Assembly (NCBI GenBank): GCA_018064545.1
Contig: JAGHUY010000360.1
Coordinates: 1 to 10,536 of the forward strand
Direction of reading: 5' to 3'
Origin: Candidatus Apopatosoma intestinale
GTDB taxonomy: Bacteria > Bacillota > Clostridia > Oscillospirales > CAG-272
Length of the DNA: 10,536 bases
This document shows positions 1 through 5,365 of this stretch, one piece after another (the first letter of the stretch is position 1; the number at the start of each line of letters is the position of its first letter). Made by a program: the position numbers and the translations under genes. The notes beneath the pieces are model-generated. The model searched no databases. It was given only the letters and a program-made list of their open reading frames with translations, and was not told where the DNA came from.

Positions 1-1413
1 ATGGGCGAAAACCTCGTCATCAATATGGAGAGCAAGGGCTTTACCGTCTCCGTATTCAACCGCACCACCGAAAAGGTAAAGAACTTCGTAGAGGGCCGCG
101 CCAAGGGCAAGAACATCGTCGGCACCTATACGCTTGAAGAACTGATAGAAAGCCTCGAAAAGCCCCGCAAGGTCATGATGATGATCAAGGCCGGCAGTGC
201 CGTAGACGATATGATCGAAAAACTGCTTCCCCTGCTGGATGACGGCGACGTCATCATCGACGGCGGCAACTCACACTTCCCCGACACCGCCCGCCGTACC
301 GCATACGTGGAGAGTAAAGGAAAACTGTACATCGGTACCGGTGTTTCCGGCGGCGAAGAGGGTGCCCTCAACGGCCCGTCTCTGATGCCCGGCGGTTCTC
401 CCGCCGCATGGCCGATCGTGAAGCCGATACTGCAAGCCATCTGTGCCAAGGTCGAGGACGGTTCTCCCTGCTGTGACTGGGTCGGTGAAAACGGCGCGGG
501 ACACTTTGTCAAAATGGTTCACAACGGTATTGAGTACGGCGATATGCAGCTCATCTGCGAAGCGTACCAGCTCATGAAAGACGTGCTCGGCATGAGCGCG
601 GACGAAATGCATGACGTGTTCGCCGAGTGGAATAAAGGCGAACTCGACTCCTATTTGATCGACATCACCACCGAGATTCTGGCTCACAAGGACACCGACG
701 GCTCTCCGCTCGTTGAGAAAATTCTCGATACGGCCGGCCAGAAAGGCACCGGCAAATGGACGGGCATTGCCGCTCTCGACGAGGGCGTACCGCTGACGCT
801 GATCGGCGAAGCCGTCTTCTCCCGTTGCCTCTCCGCTATGAAAGAGGAACGTGTTGCCGCTTCCAAGGTCCTCGAAGGCCCGAAGGTCGAATTTAAGGGC
901 GACAAGGCGCAGTTCATCGCCGACATCAAGGACGCTCTCTTCGCCTCCAAGATCGTCTCCTACGCGCAGGGCTATACGCTGATGCGTTCAGCCGCGAAGA
1001 CCTACGGCTGGAACCTCAACTACGGCGGAATCGCGCTGATGTGGCGCGGCGGCTGTATCATCCGTTCCGTCTTCCTCGGCAAGATCAAAGACGCCTACGA
1101 TAAAGACCCGGCTCTCACGAACCTGCTTCTTGACCCGTATTTCAAGGGCGTCATCGAAAAAGCACAGGCCGGCTGGCGCCGCGTCTGCGCTACTGCTATG
1201 ATGAACGGCATTCCGGTTCCCGCCATGTCCACCGCTCTCGGTTACTTTGACGGCTACCGCACCGCCCGTCTGCCCGCCAATCTGTTGCAGGCTCAGCGCG
1301 ACTACTTCGGTGCTCACACCTATGAGAGAGTCGATGCTCCGCGCGGCGAGTTCTTCCATACCAACTGGACCGGCAAGGGCGGCGACACCGCGGCTACCCA
1401 GTACACGGTGTAA
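1..1413 (+). CDS. gnd: 6-phosphogluconate dehydrogenase, decarboxylating (5' end cut by window edge)
   Basis: Oxidises and decarboxylates 6-phosphogluconate to ribulose 5-phosphate with NAD(P)+, the last oxidative step of the pentose phosphate pathway, in the cytoplasm. Residues are numbered from the first base of the window. GVSGGEEGA (about 114-122) lies in the substrate-binding part, and GHFVKMVHNGIEYGD (167-181) carries the catalytic Lys171 and Glu178 plus His174-Asn175. The helical C-terminal domain ends in the long tail HTNWTGKGGDTAATQYTV, typical of the longer Gnd subgroup. The ATG at base 1 is probably an internal Met: it falls inside the Rossmann glycine loop (GxAxMGxNL), so the first beta strand and about a dozen residues should lie upstream. 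The frame is otherwise intact to TAA. An AAAGGAG ribosome site just after the stop serves the sugar kinase downstream, indicating one operon. Family assignment is very secure; the true start is not visible. Confidence 0.96.
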   Translation: MGENLVINMESKGFTVSVFNRTTEKVKNFVEGRAKGKNIVGTYTLEELIESLEKPRKVMMMIKAGSAVDDMIEKLLPLLDDGDVIIDGGNSHFPDTARRTAYVESKGKLYIGTGVSGGEEGALNGPSLMPGGSPAAWPIVKPILQAICAKVEDGSPCCDWVGENGAGHFVKMVHNGIEYGDMQLICEAYQLMKDVLGMSADEMHDVFAEWNKGELDSYLIDITTEILAHKDTDGSPLVEKILDTAGQKGTGKWTGIAALDEGVPLTLIGEAVFSRCLSAMKEERVAASKVLEGPKVEFKGDKAQFIADIKDALFASKIVSYAQGYTLMRSAAKTYGWNLNYGGIALMWRGGCIIRSVFLGKIKDAYDKDPALTNLLLDPYFKGVIEKAQAGWRRVCATAMMNGIPVPAMSTALGYFDGYRTARLPANLLQAQRDYFGAHTYERVDAPRGEFFHTNWTGKGGDTAATQYTV

Positions 1414-1416
1414 CCG

Positions 1417-1423
1417 AAAGGAG
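1417..1423 (+). promoter_or_regulatory. Ribosome binding site of the sugar kinase
   Basis: AAAGGAG lies 8 bases before the ATG at 1432 and 3 bases after the gnd stop. It fixes the kinase start and supports co-transcription with gnd. An ATG at 1427 is closer to the site but out of frame. Confidence 0.8.
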
Positions 1424-1431
1424 AAAATGAT

Positions 1432-2508
1432 ATGTTGCAGGTGAAACAGAATCCCAAATACGCGCTCGTCGTACCCACCAGTATGGGTGTGCGCATCACC
1501 CCGGCCGCCGGTCAGCCCGTCGCGGCCAGCGATACGTTCTTTATGCAGGCGACCAGTGCCGAGACTAACGTGGCAAGCGTTGCCTCCTATCTCGGTCTGC
1601 CGGTACACGTTCTGACCACGTTCGTCAAGGACAGCCCGATCGCGGCTTTCATCAAACAGAATCTCCGCGCCCGCGGCATGACATTCGAGGGTGCCGAGGT
1701 CGAACAGGGCGGCCCGTGGGGATACCGTCATCAGTTCAATATCGCCGACAGCGGCTACGGCTCCCGTGGCCCGCGTGTCACCAATGACCGTGCCGGTGAG
1801 GTCGGTCGCACGCTGAACATTAAAGATTTCGATCTGGAACGTCTTTTCGGCACCGAGGGGGTCGGCATTCTCCATCTGTCCGGCTTGATCGGGGCTCTTT
1901 CTCCCGAAACCAGTAAGTTCTGCCTGGAACTCGCCCGTGCCGCCAAGAAATACGGGACGCTGATCTCGTTTGACCTCAACTACCGTGCCTCTTTCTGGGC
2001 CGGCCGTGAAAAAGAACTCCATGACATCTTCTCCGAGATCGCTTCCGTTTCCGATATTCTGATCGGTAATGAAGAGGATTTCCAACTTTGTCTCGGCGTC
2101 AAGGGACCCGAGGCGGGCGGCAAGGACATCGCCGCCAAGATCGACGGTTTCAAGGGTATGATCATGGAAGTGAAGAAGCAGTATCCGAACGCTTCCGTTT
2201 TCGCCACCACCCTGCGCCAGGTCGTCAACGCCAACGAGCACCTGTGGGGTGCCATCATGCTGGCCGGTGACGAATGGCACGTCGTCGAACCCCGTCCGAT
2301 CCACGTTCTCGACCGCATCGGCGGCGGTGACGGCTTTGTCGGCGGTCTGCTCTACGCCATCCTGAAAGGCTGGGAGAGCGAAAAGTGGATCCAGTTCGGC
2401 TGGGCCACCGGTGCTCTTGCCACCACGATGCTGACCGACTACGGCCAGCCTGCCGATGAAGAGCAGGTTTGGAGCATCTGGGGCGGCAATGCCAGAGTAA
2501 AGAGATAG
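1432..2508 (+). CDS. PfkB-family sugar kinase, 2-keto-3-deoxygluconate kinase-like
   Basis: A 358-residue ribokinase/PfkB-fold cytoplasmic kinase that should phosphorylate a sugar or sugar acid with ATP. The C-terminal PfkB signature is clear: DRIGGGDGF at 294-302, with Asp300 as expected catalytic base and the GGGD anion hole. FDLNYR (180-185) and NEEDF (213-217) match the KdgK-type pattern, and DRAGE (119-123) resembles the YDRAGSA segment of KDG kinases. The N-terminal signature is unusual: where most PfkB kinases have GGAxxN, this protein has TSAETNVAS (41-49), keeping only Asn46. The start is set by AAAGGAG, 8 bases upstream. It sits 18 bases behind gnd, which suggests a role in gluconate, ketogluconate or hexuronate use, although no KDPG aldolase or dehydratase is visible. 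PfkB membership is secure; the substrate is an inference and a gene symbol would be premature. Confidence 0.85.
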   Translation: MLQVKQNPKYALVVPTSMGVRITPAAGQPVAASDTFFMQATSAETNVASVASYLGLPVHVLTTFVKDSPIAAFIKQNLRARGMTFEGAEVEQGGPWGYRHQFNIADSGYGSRGPRVTNDRAGEVGRTLNIKDFDLERLFGTEGVGILHLSGLIGALSPETSKFCLELARAAKKYGTLISFDLNYRASFWAGREKELHDIFSEIASVSDILIGNEEDFQLCLGVKGPEAGGKDIAAKIDGFKGMIMEVKKQYPNASVFATTLRQVVNANEHLWGAIMLAGDEWHVVEPRPIHVLDRIGGGDGFVGGLLYAILKGWESEKWIQFGWATGALATTMLTDYGQPADEEQVWSIWGGNARVKR

Positions 2509-2541
2509 GCCTCAAAGGTTTCTTTTCCAATTATTCTATTT

Positions 2542-2600
2542 CGTCTGACCGTCCGTGAATACGGCATGGCGGCTTCCGTCCTGCGCAAGACGGTCAGACG
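2542..2600. repeat. 12-bp perfect inverted repeat between the kinase and the His-rich membrane protein
   Basis: CGTCTGACCGTC (2542-2553) and GACGGTCAGACG (2589-2600) are perfect reverse complements around a 35-base loop. The loop can fold further through ACGG (2561-2564) with CCGT (2576-2579). No U-run follows directly: the T-rich stretch CTATTTTATTTTTT (2611-2624) begins about 10 bases later and runs into the next ribosome site. It may end gnd-kinase transcription inefficiently, or be an RNA structure protecting or controlling the downstream gene. The 2509-2635 gap holds nothing else I can support, and I see no convincing promoter in it. Confidence 0.5.
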
Positions 2601-2635
2601 GGATCATTAACTATTTTATTTTTTGAGGGCAGCTT

Positions 2636-3610
2636 ATGAACGTCTTACAGCAAATCGATTCTTTACTGCAAACCAGCAAAAAAAGTTTGCTTCTGACCTT
2701 TGCGGTCATTTTACTCATCGCGCTGATCCCCATTCTTGCCGGATTCGTTATGAAAATCAAAAAGTTTTCGGAAAAACTGCGTAGCGTAAACTCGGAAATC
2801 CGAAGAACTTCCGGCAGAGAACGCACGCACTATGTCCATCTGAAAAAGCGGATGTGGATTTCTTTTTTCTTTCCCTTTGTCAAATTCCGCAAAAAGCATC
2901 ATTCCTCGGATAAGAGAAAAGAATCGTATTCCGACAGTAAGCAATTTGAAGAAGAAAACAGCCCAAAGCCGAAAAAGAGTTCCCAAAGTACCCATCTCAC
3001 CCGTCTGCTGTTCCGGAGAATCCCCCGCCGTTTTCTTTCTCTCGTTTTCGTCACCTTGGCGTTTTCGGTTCTGATCGAAGGAGCGGTCTATTTCGGCCTG
3101 TTTGAAAAAGCGGCCTTTGAAGTTTTCCGCTCGTTTCTCCGCACGGTCTTCCACGCGGTCGTTCTTCTGCTGTATCTTTGGTTTATCTGGGCTTTTTCTT
3201 CCAAATGCTTTCATCACTCCAAAGGCAAGACGGAGTATTATATCACGTCCGTCGCGATCTACGGCGTCTACGCCGGAATCGGCTTGACATCCTATTTCCT
3301 TTTCCCGCTCGATCGCTTCTTTTGGCTGTTCCGGATGAGTGCCGTTCTTTCCGATCTTTTCGGTTCCGATAAGGAGGCTTTGCCTTTCTTCTACGTTTTG
3401 GCATTCCATCTGCTGATCCTCCTGGAAATCCTTTTGCGTCCGCTCATTTCGCGACTGCACCATAAAAAGAAGAGTGGCTCTGAGCATCACCATCATCATC
3501 ATCATCACCACCATCACCATCACCGTGAAGATAACCGAGAGAGTCAGCCTGCTCCCGTCGAAGAAGAACTCGTGACGCCGGAGTTGCCCGATAACTATTA
3601 TCGCATTTGA
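2636..3610 (+). CDS. Multi-pass membrane protein with 13-histidine tract, unknown function
   Basis: I do not recognise this 324-residue protein. Hydrophobic segments near residues 17-40, 133-156, 171-188, 201-225 and 248-271 suggest about five membrane helices, with a weaker one near 73-82. A long charged, Lys/Ser-rich loop fills about 83-130. The C-terminal tail is hydrophilic: thirteen consecutive histidines at 284-296 (3485-3523, 8 CAT and 5 CAC codons) are followed by an acidic, Pro-rich end. Further His pairs occur at KKHHSS, CFHHSK and RLHHKKK. The tract may bind Zn, Ni, Co or Cu, or act as a metal-sensing tail, but that is inference. The ATG start has GAGGG 6 bases upstream. The gene looks more AT-rich, with more TTT and CTT codons, than its neighbours, possibly reflecting membrane composition or transfer. 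It ends at a strong bidirectional terminator. Confidence 0.75.
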   Translation: MNVLQQIDSLLQTSKKSLLLTFAVILLIALIPILAGFVMKIKKFSEKLRSVNSEIRRTSGRERTHYVHLKKRMWISFFFPFVKFRKKHHSSDKRKESYSDSKQFEEENSPKPKKSSQSTHLTRLLFRRIPRRFLSLVFVTLAFSVLIEGAVYFGLFEKAAFEVFRSFLRTVFHAVVLLLYLWFIWAFSSKCFHHSKGKTEYYITSVAIYGVYAGIGLTSYFLFPLDRFFWLFRMSAVLSDLFGSDKEALPFFYVLAFHLLILLEILLRPLISRLHHKKKSGSEHHHHHHHHHHHHHREDNRESQPAPVEEELVTPELPDNYYRI

Positions 3611-3622
3611 TATACGGAAAGC

Positions 3623-3656
3623 AAAAAGCCATCCTCTGTGCGGAGGATGGCTTTTT
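3623..3656. terminator. Strong bidirectional intrinsic terminator
   Basis: AAAAAGCCATCCTC (3623-3636) pairs perfectly with GAGGATGGCTTTTT (3643-3656) around the loop TGTGCG. The 14-bp stem has T-runs on both strands, so it can end both the His-rich membrane protein gene (plus) and the aldolase gene (minus), which converge here. Confidence 0.93.
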
Positions 3657-3671
3657 GAATTGAATCAAGAT

Positions 3672-4631
3672 TTAGGCTTTGCCGTTGGAGCCAAGTACAT
3701 CGACGATCTTATGTTTGACCATCTTCTTGACTTCTTCTCTGGCGACGGTCAGATAGCCGCGCGGGTCGAAGACGTCCGGTTTCTCGTTGAACACGCGGCG
3801 AATGCCGGCTGTCATAGCGAGACGGATATCGGAGTCAATGTTGATCTTGCAGACAGCCATGGTAGCGGCCTTGCGGAGCTGTTCTTCCGGGATACCGACG
3901 GCATCCGGAAGTTTACCGCCGAGGGCGTTGATTTCCTTGACAAACTCCTGCGGAACGGAGGAAGCACCGTGCAGAACGATCGGGAAGCCGGGCAGACGCT
4001 TGGCGACCTCTTCGAGAATATCGAAGCGGAGCGGAGGCGGAACGAGAATACCGTCGGCATTTCTCGTGCACTGGGCAGGCGTGAACTTGTACGCGCCGTG
4101 GCTCGTGCCGATGGAGATGGCCAGCGAGTCAACGCCGGTCTTCGTCACGAACTCTTCGACTTCTTCGGGACGGGTGTAGGAGGACTTTTCCGCCGAAACC
4201 TCATCTTCGATGCCGGCCAGCACACCGAGTTCGCCCTCTACGACGACGCCGTGTGCGTGGGCATATTCCACGACCTTCTTGGTCACTGCAATGTTTTCCT
4301 CAAACGAATAGTGGGAGCCGTCGATCATAACGGAAGAGAAACCACCGTCGATGCAGGACTTGCAGATGTCGAAATCGGCACCGTGATCGAGATGGAGTGC
4401 CACGTCGATGCCGGTATCTTCCACGGCGGCATGGGCAAGACCCATCAGATACGCGTGCTTTGCATACTTGCGGGCACCGGCGGAAACCTGCATGATGACC
4501 GGGGACTTCTCTTCGGCCGCAGCCTCGGCGATCGCCTGAATGATCTCCATATTATTGATGTTGAAAGCACCGACGGCATATCCACCCTCGTAAGCTTTAC
4601 GGAACATCTCTTTTGTGGTAACAATAGCCAT
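3672..4631 (-). CDS. fba: Class II fructose-bisphosphate aldolase
   Basis: Zinc-dependent cytoplasmic aldolase of 319 residues that reversibly cleaves fructose 1,6-bisphosphate into dihydroxyacetone phosphate and glyceraldehyde 3-phosphate. HLDHG at 80-84 supplies the catalytic Asp82 and zinc ligand His83. GTSHGAYK (175-182, His178) and LHGASS (220-225, His221) provide the other expected zinc ligands, VEGELG (131-136) is the conserved acidic strand, and NIDSD (264-268) is the C-terminal phosphate-binding segment. The ATG at 4631 is preferred over one 13 codons upstream: MAIVTTKEMF matches the family N-terminus, AGAGG lies 5 bases before it, and the upstream extension (MKSKRSRLRKEEK) is basic and overlaps a leader hairpin. 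The gene appears monocistronic, with its own promoter and a terminator shared with the convergent neighbour. A related class II aldolase such as tagatose-bisphosphate aldolase cannot be fully excluded. Confidence 0.93.
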   Translation of the reverse strand: MAIVTTKEMFRKAYEGGYAVGAFNINNMEIIQAIAEAAAEEKSPVIMQVSAGARKYAKHAYLMGLAHAAVEDTGIDVALHLDHGADFDICKSCIDGGFSSVMIDGSHYSFEENIAVTKKVVEYAHAHGVVVEGELGVLAGIEDEVSAEKSSYTRPEEVEEFVTKTGVDSLAISIGTSHGAYKFTPAQCTRNADGILVPPPLRFDILEEVAKRLPGFPIVLHGASSVPQEFVKEINALGGKLPDAVGIPEEQLRKAATMAVCKINIDSDIRLAMTAGIRRVFNEKPDVFDPRGYLTVAREEVKKMVKHKIVDVLGSNGKA

Positions 4632-4645
4632 TTTTTCCTCTTTCC

Positions 4646-4663
4646 GCAAGCGTGATCGCTTGC
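4646..4663 (-). other. Stem-loop in the aldolase leader
   Basis: GCAAGCG (4646-4652) and CGCTTGC (4657-4663) form a perfect 7-bp hairpin with a four-base loop. In the minus-strand transcript it ends just before the aldolase ribosome site (4637-4641), so it may affect translation or stabilise the 5' end. It could also be incidental. Confidence 0.5.
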
Positions 4664-4665
4664 TT

Positions 4666-4677
4666 TTCAATATTGAA
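4666..4677. promoter_or_regulatory. Palindrome at the aldolase transcription start (candidate operator)
   Basis: TTCAATATTGAA is a perfect 12-bp palindrome covering roughly +1 to +12 of the predicted aldolase transcript. That position suits a repressor, but no regulator can be named. Confidence 0.4.
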
Positions 4678-4684
4678 CGGTTCT

Positions 4685-4713
4685 ATTTTATACCTTTTTC
4701 GGTTATTTTGCAA
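4685..4713 (-). promoter_or_regulatory. Sigma-A-type promoter of the aldolase gene
   Basis: On the minus strand, TTGCAA (4713-4708) is followed after 17 bases by TAAAAT (4690-4685). An alternative reading uses TATAAA two bases earlier. The start should lie near 4678, giving a leader of about 47 bases. Confidence 0.7.
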
Positions 4714-4762
4714 CCTCTTTTGGAAAATAATATAAAAAAGGATTCTTTTTTCGTGAAATCTC

Positions 4763-4791
4763 TTTACAAAGTCCGTTTTTCATGATATAAT
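4763..4791 (+). promoter_or_regulatory. Sigma-A-type promoter of rpsO (and probably pnp)
   Basis: TTTACA (4763-4768) and TATAAT (4786-4791) are separated by exactly 17 bases, close to consensus. Transcription should begin near 4798, giving a structured leader of about 107 bases before rpsO. Confidence 0.88.
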
Positions 4792-4807
4792 ACCCGACGT
4801 ATGGAAT

Positions 4808-4872
4808 CGCCCGCTCGGTTTGCGGATCAAAGGCCAACCGGCATTTTCACCCGCCGCTTGCTTTGCGGAGCG
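4808..4872 (+). promoter_or_regulatory. Structured rpsO leader with a duplicated hairpin motif
   Basis: CCGCTCGGTTTGCGGA (4811-4826) and CCGCTTGCTTTGCGGA (4854-4869) match at 14 of 16 bases. Each can fold as CCGC/GCGG, and the arms can also cross-pair, giving alternative structures just upstream of the S15 ribosome site. Ribosomal protein S15 commonly represses its own mRNA through leader RNA. That this leader is the S15 target is inferred from position and structure. Confidence 0.5.
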
Positions 4873-4892
4873 AGAGTACAAAATCATTTTAT

Positions 4893-4899
4893 GAGGTGA
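4893..4899 (+). promoter_or_regulatory. Ribosome binding site of rpsO
   Basis: GAGGTGA lies 5 bases before the ATG at 4905. It selects this start over an in-frame ATG 14 codons upstream at 4863, inside the leader. Confidence 0.85.
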
Positions 4900-4904
4900 A
4901 AACC

Positions 4905-5171
4905 ATGTTGAAGAAAGACGAAAAGCAAGCCATCATCGAAGCGTACAAGACGCACGAAACAGACACCGGTTCTCCGGAAGTACAGATTGCCATTCTCACC
5001 AAGAGAATCAACGATCTGACGGAGCATCTGAAAACCAACATCCACGATAACCACAGCCGTCGCGGCCTGTTCAAAATGGTCGGTCAGAGAAGAAACCTTC
5101 TCGGCTATCTGCAGAAGACCGATATCGAACGCTACCGTGCCATCGTTGAGAAACTGGGACTTCGTAAATAA
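4905..5171 (+). CDS. rpsO: 30S ribosomal protein S15
   Basis: An 88-residue primary binder of 16S rRNA in the central domain of the small subunit, very close to the usual 88-89 residues. The sequence shows the S15 hallmarks: [15 protein letters not shown] (about 22-36), the [15 protein letters not shown] segment that contacts the three-way rRNA junction, and [14 protein letters not shown] near the C-terminus. The start is MLKKDEKQ, fixed by GAGGTGA. A longer reading from 4863 adds 14 residues not found in the family. It is the first gene after a consensus promoter, and its leader is probably an autoregulatory target. pnp follows after 194 bases with a terminator-like hairpin between, the widely conserved rpsO-pnp order. 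Confidence 0.98.
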   Translation: MLKKDEKQAIIEAYKTHETDTGSPEVQIAILTKRINDLTEHLKTNIHDNHSRRGLFKMVGQRRNLLGYLQKTDIERYRAIVEKLGLRK

Positions 5172-5181
5172 GAAATCGAAC

Positions 5182-5204
5182 GGGGCGTACTTACCATACG
5201 CCCC
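5182..5204 (+). terminator. Hairpin after rpsO, weak terminator or attenuator
   Basis: GGGGCGTA (5182-5189) pairs with TACGCCCC (5197-5204) around a 7-base loop, followed by TTTCTGTGTCTG and then CCCTTTTTT. The interrupted T-run suggests partial termination, which would set the rpsO:pnp ratio. I see no strong separate pnp promoter downstream. Confidence 0.65.
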
Positions 5205-5261
5205 TTTCTGTGTCTGTTCCCTTTTTTCCCGAATCTTTCGCCGATTCTGCTTCGGTTTGTA

Positions 5262-5310
5262 TAGCAGTTAACCAAGTGTCAAACGCGGTTTGGCATTTTG
5301 TTAAATGCTA
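5262..5310 (+). promoter_or_regulatory. Long stem-loop in the pnp leader, candidate RNase III/PNPase control site
   Basis: Arms 5262-5284 and 5288-5310 form a 23-position stem around the loop GCG: 19 Watson-Crick pairs, two G-U pairs (5276/5296, 5279/5293) and two mismatches (5267/5305, 5273/5299). A competing hairpin, GTTTGGCATTT (5288-5298) with AAATGCTAAAC (5303-5313), shares the right arm. It lies between the rpsO terminator-like hairpin and the pnp ribosome site. In E. coli the pnp leader has a long stem cleaved by RNase III, after which PNPase destabilises its own mRNA; similar function here is inferred from position and length. Confidence 0.6.
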
Positions 5311-5353
5311 AACAGACCCGGCATTTTCTGCGGAAAGAAATAAAAAATTTTTC

Positions 5354-5359
5354 AGGAGG
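5354..5359 (+). promoter_or_regulatory. Ribosome binding site of pnp
   Basis: A perfect AGGAGG lies 6 bases before the ATG at 5366, just after an A/T-rich AAAAATTTTT palindrome (5343-5352). Confidence 0.88.
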
Positions 5360-5365
5360 CAAAAA

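Noticed and set aside
988..2304. A 438-codon minus-strand open frame across gnd and the kinase
   Set aside because: It overlaps two well-identified genes and has no family features.
2711..3523. Minus-strand open frame beginning with a Met/Val-rich run
   Set aside because: The Met/Val run is just the reverse complement of the His tract; the plus-strand frame has membrane helices, a ribosome site and a terminator.
3485..3523. His tract as a cloning-vector tag or assembly contaminant
   Set aside because: The tract has mixed His codons, lies inside a long native frame, is followed by 28 further residues and a native terminator, and no vector sequence flanks it.
3660..4655. Plus-strand 331-codon frame opposite the aldolase
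   Set aside because: The minus strand encodes a complete class II aldolase with all active-site residues.
4632..4670. Upstream ATG giving the aldolase a 13-residue basic extension
   Set aside because: The extension overlaps the leader hairpin and ribosome site, and the family starts at MAIVTTKEMF.
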